Position numbers and translations under genes: made by a program. The notes beneath the pieces were generated by a model. It was given only the letters and a program-made list of their open reading frames with translations, did not search any database and was not told the DNA's origin. 45,726 nucleotides of DNA, from assembly GCA_018003015.1 (NCBI GenBank), contig JAGNEZ010000052.1, positions 1 to 45,726 of the forward strand, written 5' to 3'. This DNA comes from Phycisphaerae bacterium. Its GTDB lineage: Bacteria > Planctomycetota > Phycisphaerae > UBA1845 > PWPN01. Positions 1 to 6,930 of the stretch are shown in pieces. Numbering within the stretch: position 1 is the stretch's first letter; each line of letters starts with the position of its first letter.

Positions 1-123
1 GACCATGCCCCAGCGGCTGCGATACCTCGAAGAGGCTGCGCAAATGTAGTGAAGACTTTCAGAAGGAAACGGCCTTGGCGCTATCGCCAGGACCACTGAC
101 GCTGCCAAACTCAGTAACTTGGG

Positions 124-1458
124 CTAGAGCGTCCATTCCGGGCGGTACTCGCGGTGCAGCAGGGCATCGGCCTTGGGGGAGTTGACGATCTTGCCCGCCA
201 CCGGGTCGTACTCGATCGGCTCACCGACGAGGAGGGTGATCCCGCCGAGCAGGGCGATCTCGGTCAGCGGGCCGCCGATGTCGAACGGAGAGAACGTCCC
301 GGGGCCGCCCTTGCAGGCCTTGATCCATTCGGCGTGGTGGCCGGGCGACCGTGGCAGGGTTTTGGGCGGGCCCTTGAAGCCGGCGTATCTCTTCTCCGGG
401 AGAAGCTTGTACCGGGTGTTCCACGGGCAATCCGAGAAGACCGTGCCCTTCGCCCCGACCAGGGCGCAGCCGTGCTCGGTCACGGCGTGTTCGGGCAAGG
501 CCTCGCCGGGTGGCCGAGGCCCGCCGTTGTACCAGGTCATCTTGGCCGGTGGCAGGTTGCCGCGGGCCGGAAACTGGTAACGGGCCTTCGCCCACTTCGG
601 GTAGGTCTCCGGATTGATTTCCGAGGCCTCACCCTCGACGCGGATGACGCCGGCCGACGTGCCGGGCGCGGGCTGCCACAAGAGACCCAACTGGAGCCCC
701 CGGAAGGCGAGGTTCACCGTGTGGCACCAGAAGTCGCCCATGGTGCCGGTGCCAAACGCTCGCCAGTCCCGCCATTTGCCGCGAACGTACTGCGGATGAT
801 ACGGTCGGACCGGGGCCGGCCCCAGCCAGAGATCCCAGTCCAGACCCGCCGGGACCGGCGGTTTGTCCTTGGGGCGGTTTCGGGGTCCGTTGCCGCCGTT
901 GAACCAGACATGCGCTTCCTGGATCGTGCCGACCGCGCCGCCGGTGGCGAGTTCCACCGCTCGGCGAAGACCCTCGCTGGCCGAGCCCTGGTTGCCCATC
1001 TGGGTGACGACCTTGTACTTCGCCGCCGTCTCGCGCATGACCCGGGCCTCGCCCACGGTCCGGGTGAGCGGCTTTTCGCAATAGACGTGCTTGCCGCGTT
1101 TCATGGCCGCGACCGCGATCACCGCGTGGGTGTGGTCGGGCGTGCTGACCACCACCGCGTCGATCGCCTTGTCCATCTTGTCGAGCATCTTGCGGAAATC
1201 GACGAACGGCTTGGCCTTGTCGAACTGCTTGAACGATTTCTCGGCGTAGGGTGTGTCCACGTCGCAGATCGCCACGACGTTTTCCGAGGCGACGTTGCCA
1301 GCGTTCGACGCCCCCTGGCCGCCCGCGCCGACCAAGGCGAGATCGAGCTTCTCGTTGGCGGCAAAGCCGATGACGGTGTGCCGGGGGAGGAGCAGAACCC
1401 CTACTCCACTGGCCGCGGCGGTCTTGAGAAACCTCCTGCGATTCGATCGGATGGTCAT
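124..1458 (-). CDS. Gfo/Idh/MocA family oxidoreductase, Tat-exported
   Basis: A 444-residue NAD(P)-dependent sugar or inositol dehydrogenase-like protein. Residues 1-33 form a twin-arginine signal (RRRFLKTAAASG), so export to the periplasm as a folded, cofactor-loaded protein is expected. A Rossmann nucleotide-binding loop (VGAGGQG) lies near residues 43-49 and the family EKP motif (CEKPLTR) near 128-130. The C-terminal alpha/beta domain is rich in Trp and Gly, as in planctomycete members. The start was moved inward from the longest frame because ATG at 1458 begins the Tat signal and is preceded by GGGAGG at a 10-base spacing. The substrate cannot be read from the sequence. It is the last minus-strand gene at the left edge, 91 bases downstream of a LolA-like gene, and could share its transcript. 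Confidence 0.93.
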   Translation of the reverse strand: MTIRSNRRRFLKTAAASGVGVLLLPRHTVIGFAANEKLDLALVGAGGQGASNAGNVASENVVAICDVDTPYAEKSFKQFDKAKPFVDFRKMLDKMDKAIDAVVVSTPDHTHAVIAVAAMKRGKHVYCEKPLTRTVGEARVMRETAAKYKVVTQMGNQGSASEGLRRAVELATGGAVGTIQEAHVWFNGGNGPRNRPKDKPPVPAGLDWDLWLGPAPVRPYHPQYVRGKWRDWRAFGTGTMGDFWCHTVNLAFRGLQLGLLWQPAPGTSAGVIRVEGEASEINPETYPKWAKARYQFPARGNLPPAKMTWYNGGPRPPGEALPEHAVTEHGCALVGAKGTVFSDCPWNTRYKLLPEKRYAGFKGPPKTLPRSPGHHAEWIKACKGGPGTFSPFDIGGPLTEIALLGGITLLVGEPIEYDPVAGKIVNSPKADALLHREYRPEWTL

Positions 1459-1549
1459 ACGTAGCGTACCTCCCGGACGGGTGGGCCTGATGACTCCTGA
1501 TTTCAAACCACAACCCCCGTCGAGAATACCGCCGCCGGTCGGCAACCTG

Positions 1550-2398
1550 CTAGCGGCCCGCGCCATCCTTGGCATCAGCCTCGAGCGGGATGGTGTCGAT
1601 CTGCTTGTCCGGCATGGGGGGCATGTCGAGCTGGCTGGCCACCATGCCGGTGTTCAATCGAATGGAGGAGAAGCTGGCGATGATCTCCTTCTCTTCCTCC
1701 TTCTCAACCGTCTGGACGCGTATCGGCAGATCCAGCGCCCTGTCGATATAGAGATGAACCGTGGCGTACTTCTTGGCCAGGTCCGTGTTGGGCAGCGGTG
1801 TGCAGGCCAGGTGGTCGGTCTGGGGAGGATCCTTGGGCCCCGGCCGTGCCAGGGCTACGCTGAAGAGCTTGAGGATGTCGGCTTTCTTCTGCCCGAAGGG
1901 AAGCGGGAACGGGCCGCGGCCCAGCTTGAAGACTTCCAGGGCCTCGCCCGGCCGGACCATCTGTCGCTTGGTGATCACGTTGCTGTCATCGCGGGTTTCG
2001 ATGTACCACTGGCCGTCGAAGACGTGCCACTGCTTCTTCTTCTTGACGACCTTGTCCTGCTTGTGCTCGTCGAAGCGAATGAAGAACCGGGGGTTGGGTT
2101 TGGCCTGTTTGAAGCGCAAGATGCCCTTGTACTCCTGGGTCTCGTCCAGGGCCGGATCAATCTTGGTGAACTCGATGACCGCTTCGATGCTGTCCACGGT
2201 ATCGCCCTTGCGTTCCAGGCGGTCGAGGATTCTGTCGATGGCCGGATCGATCCTTCCGGCCGGCGCGGAGGAGGGGCCGGGCGCGGATTCGGGCGGCTTC
2301 GAGGCCGGCTCGGCGGCGGAAGCAACGGCCATGGCCAAGCCGCAGGCAGCGGCCAGCAGGGTAGCCGAGGCGAGTATCGATCGGGCGATCCTGTTCAC
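1550..2398 (-). CDS. LolA-like exported protein (outer-membrane lipoprotein-sorting family)
   Basis: A 282-residue protein with a signal peptide of about 28 residues ending AVASA-AEP. A Pro/Ser/Ala-rich linker follows, then a beta-rich domain resembling LolA/LolB lipoprotein carriers: repeated strands such as KGILRFKQAKP, RFFIRFDEH and WHVFDGQWYIE, each a piece of an expected half-barrel. A Lys-rich loop (VVKKKKQW) is unusual. GTG at 2398 is chosen because GAGGAG sits about 7 bases upstream and the signal peptide begins there; the longer frame adds 16 unlikely residues. In this family the role is binding lipid or lipoprotein in the periplasm, but no ligand is evident here. It is divergent from the cobA-hemD fusion, with 121 bases between the two starts. 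Confidence 0.75.
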   Translation of the reverse strand: MNRIARSILASATLLAAACGLAMAVASAAEPASKPPESAPGPSSAPAGRIDPAIDRILDRLERKGDTVDSIEAVIEFTKIDPALDETQEYKGILRFKQAKPNPRFFIRFDEHKQDKVVKKKKQWHVFDGQWYIETRDDSNVITKRQMVRPGEALEVFKLGRGPFPLPFGQKKADILKLFSVALARPGPKDPPQTDHLACTPLPNTDLAKKYATVHLYIDRALDLPIRVQTVEKEEEKEIIASFSSIRLNTGMVASQLDMPPMPDKQIDTIPLEADAKDGAGR

Positions 2399-2519
2399 AG
2401 GTCCTCCTCGTGGAAAGCACGGCGGTCCGGTTTCGGCTTGCCTCAAAGGCGGTTATTCTACTGATGCCCTGGAGCGGGGACAAGGCGATCAGCTCGACGG
2501 CGGGAGGCGGGTCATCGGA

Positions 2520-4100
2520 GTGTGGACGGCACATCTGGAAGCCCTTGAACGCCTGGCCGGCGGGGTCGGCGAGTTCGAACCCGGTACCGTGGCCCTGGTC
2601 GGCGCTGGACCGGGCGACAGCGCCCTGATCTCGGTGCGAGGGGCGGTGCGGCTGAGTCAGGCCGATGTCATCCTCCATGACCTGCTGGTCGGACCGGAGT
2701 TGCTGGATATCACCCGGCCGGACGCGGAACGAGTCTTTGTGGGCAAGTGGCGGGGTCAGCATGCCTGGTCGCAGGACGAGATCAATGCCGCCCTGATCCG
2801 TCACGCCCGGGCCGGCAAACGCGTGGTCCGCCTCAAAGGCGGCGACCCCTTCGTGTTTGGCCGGGGAGGTGAGGAGTGCCTGCGGCTCGCCGAGGCCGGC
2901 ATTCGATACGAGGTCGTTCCGGGAATCACCGCCGCGTCCGGGGCACCGGCGACCGCCGGTATCCCGCTCACCCACCGGGGACTGAGCCGGTCGCTGGCCC
3001 TGGTCACCGGCCATGCCGAGCCGGATGACCCCCATCCGCCCGACTATGCCGCTCTGGCCCGGATGGAGACCGTGGTTTTCTACATGGGTCTCAAAAACAT
3101 CGAGGAGAATTGTCAGGGACTGATCGAGGCGGGCCTGTCCGCCAGCACTCCGGCCGCGGTCATTCACTGGGGCACACGGCCTCAGCAGCGCACCGTCGTC
3201 GGCACGCTCGGGGATATCGCCGATCGGGCCGAGGAGATCGACGAGCTGGGTTCGCCAGCCATGGTGGTCATCGGCCAGACGGTGCGGCTGCGCGAGAGCA
3301 TCGAATGGTTTGAGCGTCGCCCCTTGTTCGGCAAGACGGTCGTGGTCACTCGGGCCCCCGACCAGGCCGGCACCCTGGCCGGGGCCCTGGCCGCCGCGGG
3401 AGCCGAAGTCATCGAAGCCCCGACGATCGAGATCGCCGAGCTGGATGACTACTGGTCGGTGGATCAGGCCCTGCGGTCGATCGCCCAGTACTCCTGGCTG
3501 GTGGTAACCAGCGTCAATGGGGTCGATGCCCTGTGGGATCGTCTCGAAGCCGTGGGCGGTGATACTCGGGCCCTCGGCGGCGTTCGGGTCGCCGCGGTGG
3601 GGGCAGCCACCGCCGGGAGGCTGCTGGAGCGGGGGCTTCGCGCCGATCTCGTTCCGGGCGAAGCGGTGGGCGACGTCCTCGCGGAGACTCTGGCCCAGCG
3701 TGGGGTGCGCGGCCAGCGGGTGCTTCTACTGCGGGCCGATCTCGGCCGGCCACAGCTGCCCCAGGCCCTCCGGGAGGCGGGAGCGGTCTGCGATGACTTG
3801 CCCATCTACCGGACGGCCTGTCCCGAATCCCTGCCCGGCAGCTTCCTCGAGGCCTTTGATGCCGGCCACATCGACTGGATCGCGCTCACCAGTCCCTCGT
3901 CGTTCGTGAACCTGTTGAAATTGATCGGCCGGGAGCGGGCGGAGCGGCTGCGGACGATCAAGCTGGCCGGTATCGGACCAGTCACCACGCGGGCAATCCG
4001 GCAGGCCGGGTATGTCGAGAGCGCCGAGGCCAATTCGCATGACGTGGCCGGCCTGGTGGCGGCCATCGTCGCGGCGGCGGGGCGGCACGGATGTCATTGA
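2520..4100 (+). CDS. cobA-hemD: Fused uroporphyrinogen-III C-methyltransferase / uroporphyrinogen-III synthase
   Basis: A 526-residue fusion. Residues about 22-265 are a SUMT domain: VGAGPGD (27-33), LKGGDPFVFGRGGEE (106-119) and VPGITAASG (133-141) are the SAM and substrate signatures. It methylates uroporphyrinogen III at C2 and C7 to precorrin-2, the branch point to siroheme and cobalamin. Residues about 268-526 are a HemD domain (GKTVVVTRA, then VTSVNGVDAL and ALTSPSSF) that cyclises hydroxymethylbilane to uroporphyrinogen III. GTG at 2520 is the likeliest start, with a GGGAGG about 12 bases upstream; another GTG lies at the first SUMT strand. The frame stays open upstream, but that part is not protein-like. 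The next gene overlaps its stop by 10 bases. The enzyme assignment is firm; the exact start is not. Confidence 0.93.
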   Translation: MWTAHLEALERLAGGVGEFEPGTVALVGAGPGDSALISVRGAVRLSQADVILHDLLVGPELLDITRPDAERVFVGKWRGQHAWSQDEINAALIRHARAGKRVVRLKGGDPFVFGRGGEECLRLAEAGIRYEVVPGITAASGAPATAGIPLTHRGLSRSLALVTGHAEPDDPHPPDYAALARMETVVFYMGLKNIEENCQGLIEAGLSASTPAAVIHWGTRPQQRTVVGTLGDIADRAEEIDELGSPAMVVIGQTVRLRESIEWFERRPLFGKTVVVTRAPDQAGTLAGALAAAGAEVIEAPTIEIAELDDYWSVDQALRSIAQYSWLVVTSVNGVDALWDRLEAVGGDTRALGGVRVAAVGAATAGRLLERGLRADLVPGEAVGDVLAETLAQRGVRGQRVLLLRADLGRPQLPQALREAGAVCDDLPIYRTACPESLPGSFLEAFDAGHIDWIALTSPSSFVNLLKLIGRERAERLRTIKLAGIGPVTTRAIRQAGYVESAEANSHDVAGLVAAIVAAAGRHGCH

Positions 4101-4789
4101 ACCATACCATTGTCAGCATCGGCACGCTGAGCCGGAACCGGTTCTGGAATGAGCAGGAAGCCAGGCGAGTGGCTCATTCGACCACCACCCTGGTTCGCAG
4201 CGGGTCGACCGCCATCCTGATCGATCCCGGACTGCCGGCCGAACTGCTCGTTCGACGGCTGGACGAACGGGCTGGTATCGGCGTCGGCGACATCGACACC
4301 GTATTCCTGACCAACTTCCGGCCCGCCCACCGCCGAGCCCTGCCGGCGCTGAGCAAGTCGACCTGGCTCATGCACGAGCCGGAGATCGAAGCGATGCGAC
4401 GCCATCTGGCGGAGATGAGACGGAATCTGCTCGACGAAGGTCCGGCAGGGAAAGGTCAGTCCGAGGAGGAACTCCTGGGCTTGATCGGCGCCGAGGAGTC
4501 GCTGCTGGAGAGGGTTCAGTCGGCACCCGAGAAGCTCACCCCAGCGGTGCACCTGTATCCGACGGCCGGCGTGACGCCCGGGGCCTCCGGGTTGCTGCTG
4601 GCCGGCCCGGCTCGCACCACCATCGTCGCCGGAGATGCGGTCGTGACGCGCGACTACTTCGAAGGCGGACGCGTCTGGGAGCACGCCGAGGACGTGGAGG
4701 AGGCCAAGCGCTCGTTCATGGACATTCTCGAGGTGGCCGACGAGATTATCCCCGGGCACGACAACGCCTTCGCGGTATTCGGGCGATAG
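4091..4789 (+). CDS. Metallo-beta-lactamase-fold protein lacking the HxHxDH motif
   Basis: A 232-residue protein whose strand pattern follows the metallo-beta-lactamase fold. An early strand reads STAILIDPGLP and the next segment DIDTVFLTNF. Where the family has T-H-x-H-x-D-H, this protein reads TNFRPAHRRAL, so the first metal ligands are absent. The usual G-H-T-P-G reads AGVTPG, without its His. Later elements remain: AGDAVVTRD and IIPGHD. The central part (about 100-145) is a charged helical insertion (EEELLGLIGAEESLLERV). It may bind one metal or none and serve as a non-hydrolytic binding protein. ATG at 4091 overlaps the stop of cobA-hemD, suggesting translational coupling and perhaps a tetrapyrrole-linked role. 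Fold call is moderate to good; function unknown. Confidence 0.8.
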   Translation: MSLNHTIVSIGTLSRNRFWNEQEARRVAHSTTTLVRSGSTAILIDPGLPAELLVRRLDERAGIGVGDIDTVFLTNFRPAHRRALPALSKSTWLMHEPEIEAMRRHLAEMRRNLLDEGPAGKGQSEEELLGLIGAEESLLERVQSAPEKLTPAVHLYPTAGVTPGASGLLLAGPARTTIVAGDAVVTRDYFEGGRVWEHAEDVEEAKRSFMDILEVADEIIPGHDNAFAVFGR

Positions 4790-4874
4790 GAGTCCTAAGA
4801 TCGCATTTGTCAAGTACTTGGCCCTGGCTCAGAGATGGCGGAAAAACGCGCTCGAATCAAAGCCCGCGCGTTGC

Positions 4875-4903
4875 TTGACACTGTCTGGCCGCACAGTTAG
4901 TCT
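4875..4903 (+). promoter_or_regulatory. Sigma-70-like promoter for the bifunctional-nuclease-domain gene
   Basis: TTGACA at 4875-4880, a 17-base spacer, and TAGTCT at 4898-4903. The predicted start of transcription, near 4910, leaves a leader of about 17 bases before the ATG at 4927. The spacer carries an inverted repeat, ACTGT (4880-4884) and ACAGT (4893-4897), which could be an operator. The -35 is perfect and the -10 weak. Confidence 0.55.
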
Positions 4904-4926
4904 CGCCTCCATCGGAGCAGAACGTC

Positions 4927-5334
4927 ATGGAAGTCCGCATGGACCTCGCTCGGATCGTGATCAGCGATACCAGCGAGCAACAGATGATTGTCCTGAAGGA
5001 GCGCGACGGCGCCCGGCACTTCCCGATCATGATCGGGTTGACGGAAGCCATGGCCATCGACCGCCGCGTCAAGAGCACCCCATTGCCTCGGCCGCTGACC
5101 CATGATCTGCTGGCCAATGTGATCGGGGACCTGAACGGCGAGCTGGAGAAAATCGTTGTTCACGACCTTCGGGAGCACACGTTCTACGCCAAGCTGGTGA
5201 TCCGGCAGAACGGGAAGCTGATCGAGGTGGACTCTCGGCCGTCGGATGCCATCGCCCTTGGAGTGGCCAGCGACACGCCGATCTACGTGGAAGAGAGCGT
5301 CTTGCAGCAGGTATGTGAGCCAACCGACTCGTGA
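4927..5334 (+). CDS. Bifunctional nuclease domain (BFN/DUF151) protein
   Basis: A 135-residue single-domain protein, the usual length for bacterial BFN-domain proteins. Family features seen are FPIMIGLTEAMAID (residues about 32-45), the pattern THDLLANVI, and the conserved tail segment VDSRPSDAIALGVASDTPIYV. Characterised members have RNase/DNase activity or stress roles; the activity here is inferred from family only. GGAG lies about 9 bases before the ATG and a promoter is predicted just upstream. The stop overlaps a possible GTG of the next gene by a few bases, but the better start of that gene is 18 bases downstream. Confidence 0.93.
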   Translation: MEVRMDLARIVISDTSEQQMIVLKERDGARHFPIMIGLTEAMAIDRRVKSTPLPRPLTHDLLANVIGDLNGELEKIVVHDLREHTFYAKLVIRQNGKLIEVDSRPSDAIALGVASDTPIYVEESVLQQVCEPTDS

Positions 5335-5351
5335 AGGGAAGGTTCGAGGAT

Positions 5352-6812
5352 ATGGCGGGTTCCGCAGCGGTGGACGAGGCAACAGTGGGGACGACGAGTG
5401 CGACGGCGACCCAGAACGTGCTTGAGGCGGGTTTCCTGCACTTCGCGGAGTTCTGCCGCTCACGCTGGCCGTCCGACCAGGGTCGCCCGATGGTCGTCAC
5501 CCGGGCCCCGGGGCGGCTCGATTGCATGGGCGGCATGGCCGATTTCAGCGGTGCCCTGGCCCTTCAACTGCCGCTGGGCCGGGGCGTCTATGTGGCCGCC
5601 GGACGGCGGGAGGACCAGAAGATCGTCCTACGATCCCTCGGCGTGACCGAATCCGGCCAGCCGGCCGAGGCGGAGTTTCCGCTGGCCGCGCTGTACCAGG
5701 CGGACGGGCGGGTGGCCACGCCGTCGGCACTGGCCGCCCAGTTCGAGACGTCGCCATGGGTGCGGCATATCGCTGGCGTGTGCCTCGGAATGTTGCGAGC
5801 GGGCCTGGTGCCGCATTTCGGCGGCGGCTTGTCGCTGGTGATCCAGTCCGACGTCCCCGCCCGGGCGGGACTGGGAATGTCTTCGGCCATTCAGGTGGCG
5901 GTCGCCAAGGCCCTGGTCGCCGTGCTCGAAGTCGAGATCTCCGACGGGCAGTTGCTGTCCGTCTGCCGGGAGGCCAACACCCACGTGGTCGGGGCCCAGC
6001 CCGGCCTGGTCGATCACCAGACCTGTCTGTGGGGGGAGACCGGTGTCTTGCTCCAGATCCGCTGCCAGTCGGACACCATGATGGGCACCCTCACCCTCCC
6101 GCAGGATGTCAGGTTCGCCGCGGTGGACAGCGGGGTCCGGCTTCCAATCTACGACCAGCGCTATGCCGACAACCGCGTTTCGGCGCTGATCGGCAAGTTC
6201 TTCATCGAACGACTCATGCGGACCTCCGGCACGAACGGAGACCCACTGGGCGGCTATCTGGCAAACATCGCTCCGAGCGAATACGTCCGGCGATTCCGCA
6301 ACGAGCTTCCGGTCAAGATGAAAGGCCGTGATTTCCTCGGGGAGTACGACCCGCCGGAAGATCTGGCGGCGTCGGTGGACCCCGGCCGGATCTACAAGAT
6401 TCGTTCGCGTACCGAACATCACATCTACGAGAACGACCGCACACATCGTTTCCTGGAGCGGTTGGCCCGGGTGCGGCGAACCCAGGATCGCGTTACCCTG
6501 ACCGAGGCCGGCGAACTCATGTACGCCTCTCACTGGAGCTACGGGCAGCGCTGCGGGATGGGCAGCATTGAAACCGACGTGTTGGTCAGTCTGATACGGG
6601 GGGCAGGGGTCGCCAAGGGTTTGTTCGGGGCCAAGGTGACCGGCGGGGGCTGCGGGGGCGCGGTCGCCGTGCTGATGACCGATACGCCCACGGCTCAGGC
6701 AACCTTGGACGAAGCCTGTGCCGCCTATGCGGCCAAGACCGGCAAGACCGCGACGGTTCTGCGGGGAAGCTCGCCCGGCGCAACCGCCTTCGGCGTTCGA
6801 TACCTCGACTGA
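5352..6812 (+). CDS. GHMP-family sugar kinase, L-arabinokinase/galactokinase-like
   Basis: A 486-residue cytoplasmic kinase with the three GHMP signatures: RAPGRLDCMGG (51-61), the ATP-binding loop PARAGLGMSSA (169-179) and the C-terminal VTGGGCGGAVAVL (429-441). The first motif (GRLDxMGGxADxSG) and the segment FLGEY...DP...Y.IRSRTEHHIYEN resemble the kinase half of plant L-arabinokinase more than classical galactokinase, which has G-E-H-x-D-Y. Likely reaction: ATP-dependent C1 phosphorylation of a galactose- or arabinose-like sugar. ATG at 5352 is preferred over GTG at 5331 because GGAAGG and GAGG precede it. A beta-mannosidase gene follows 118 bases downstream, in keeping with oligosaccharide catabolism. 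Substrate is inference. Confidence 0.88.
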   Translation: MAGSAAVDEATVGTTSATATQNVLEAGFLHFAEFCRSRWPSDQGRPMVVTRAPGRLDCMGGMADFSGALALQLPLGRGVYVAAGRREDQKIVLRSLGVTESGQPAEAEFPLAALYQADGRVATPSALAAQFETSPWVRHIAGVCLGMLRAGLVPHFGGGLSLVIQSDVPARAGLGMSSAIQVAVAKALVAVLEVEISDGQLLSVCREANTHVVGAQPGLVDHQTCLWGETGVLLQIRCQSDTMMGTLTLPQDVRFAAVDSGVRLPIYDQRYADNRVSALIGKFFIERLMRTSGTNGDPLGGYLANIAPSEYVRRFRNELPVKMKGRDFLGEYDPPEDLAASVDPGRIYKIRSRTEHHIYENDRTHRFLERLARVRRTQDRVTLTEAGELMYASHWSYGQRCGMGSIETDVLVSLIRGAGVAKGLFGAKVTGGGCGGAVAVLMTDTPTAQATLDEACAAYAAKTGKTATVLRGSSPGATAFGVRYLD

Positions 6813-6930
6813 CTCCTCTCAGCGGCTCTCCAGCCGGTTGGGTAGGGCTGCCGGAATATGGGTCCGGCTCAAGGTCTGCCCGGGTCCCGGCGGGGTGAAG
6901 GCCGGCCGCGCAGGGAAGAAAGCGATCAGC

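Noticed and set aside
2-49. A short plus-strand frame ending in TAG that reads like a protein C-terminus (PQRLRYLEEAAQM).
   Set aside because: Only 15 codons are visible, and there is no motif or neighbour to confirm it. It may be the end of a gene left of the window, but this cannot be supported. Bases 50-123 show nothing.
154-1464. A 436-codon plus-strand frame opposite the oxidoreductase gene.
   Set aside because: It is a GC-bias shadow: Arg/Gly/Ala/Val-rich, no domain, while the minus strand has clear family motifs.
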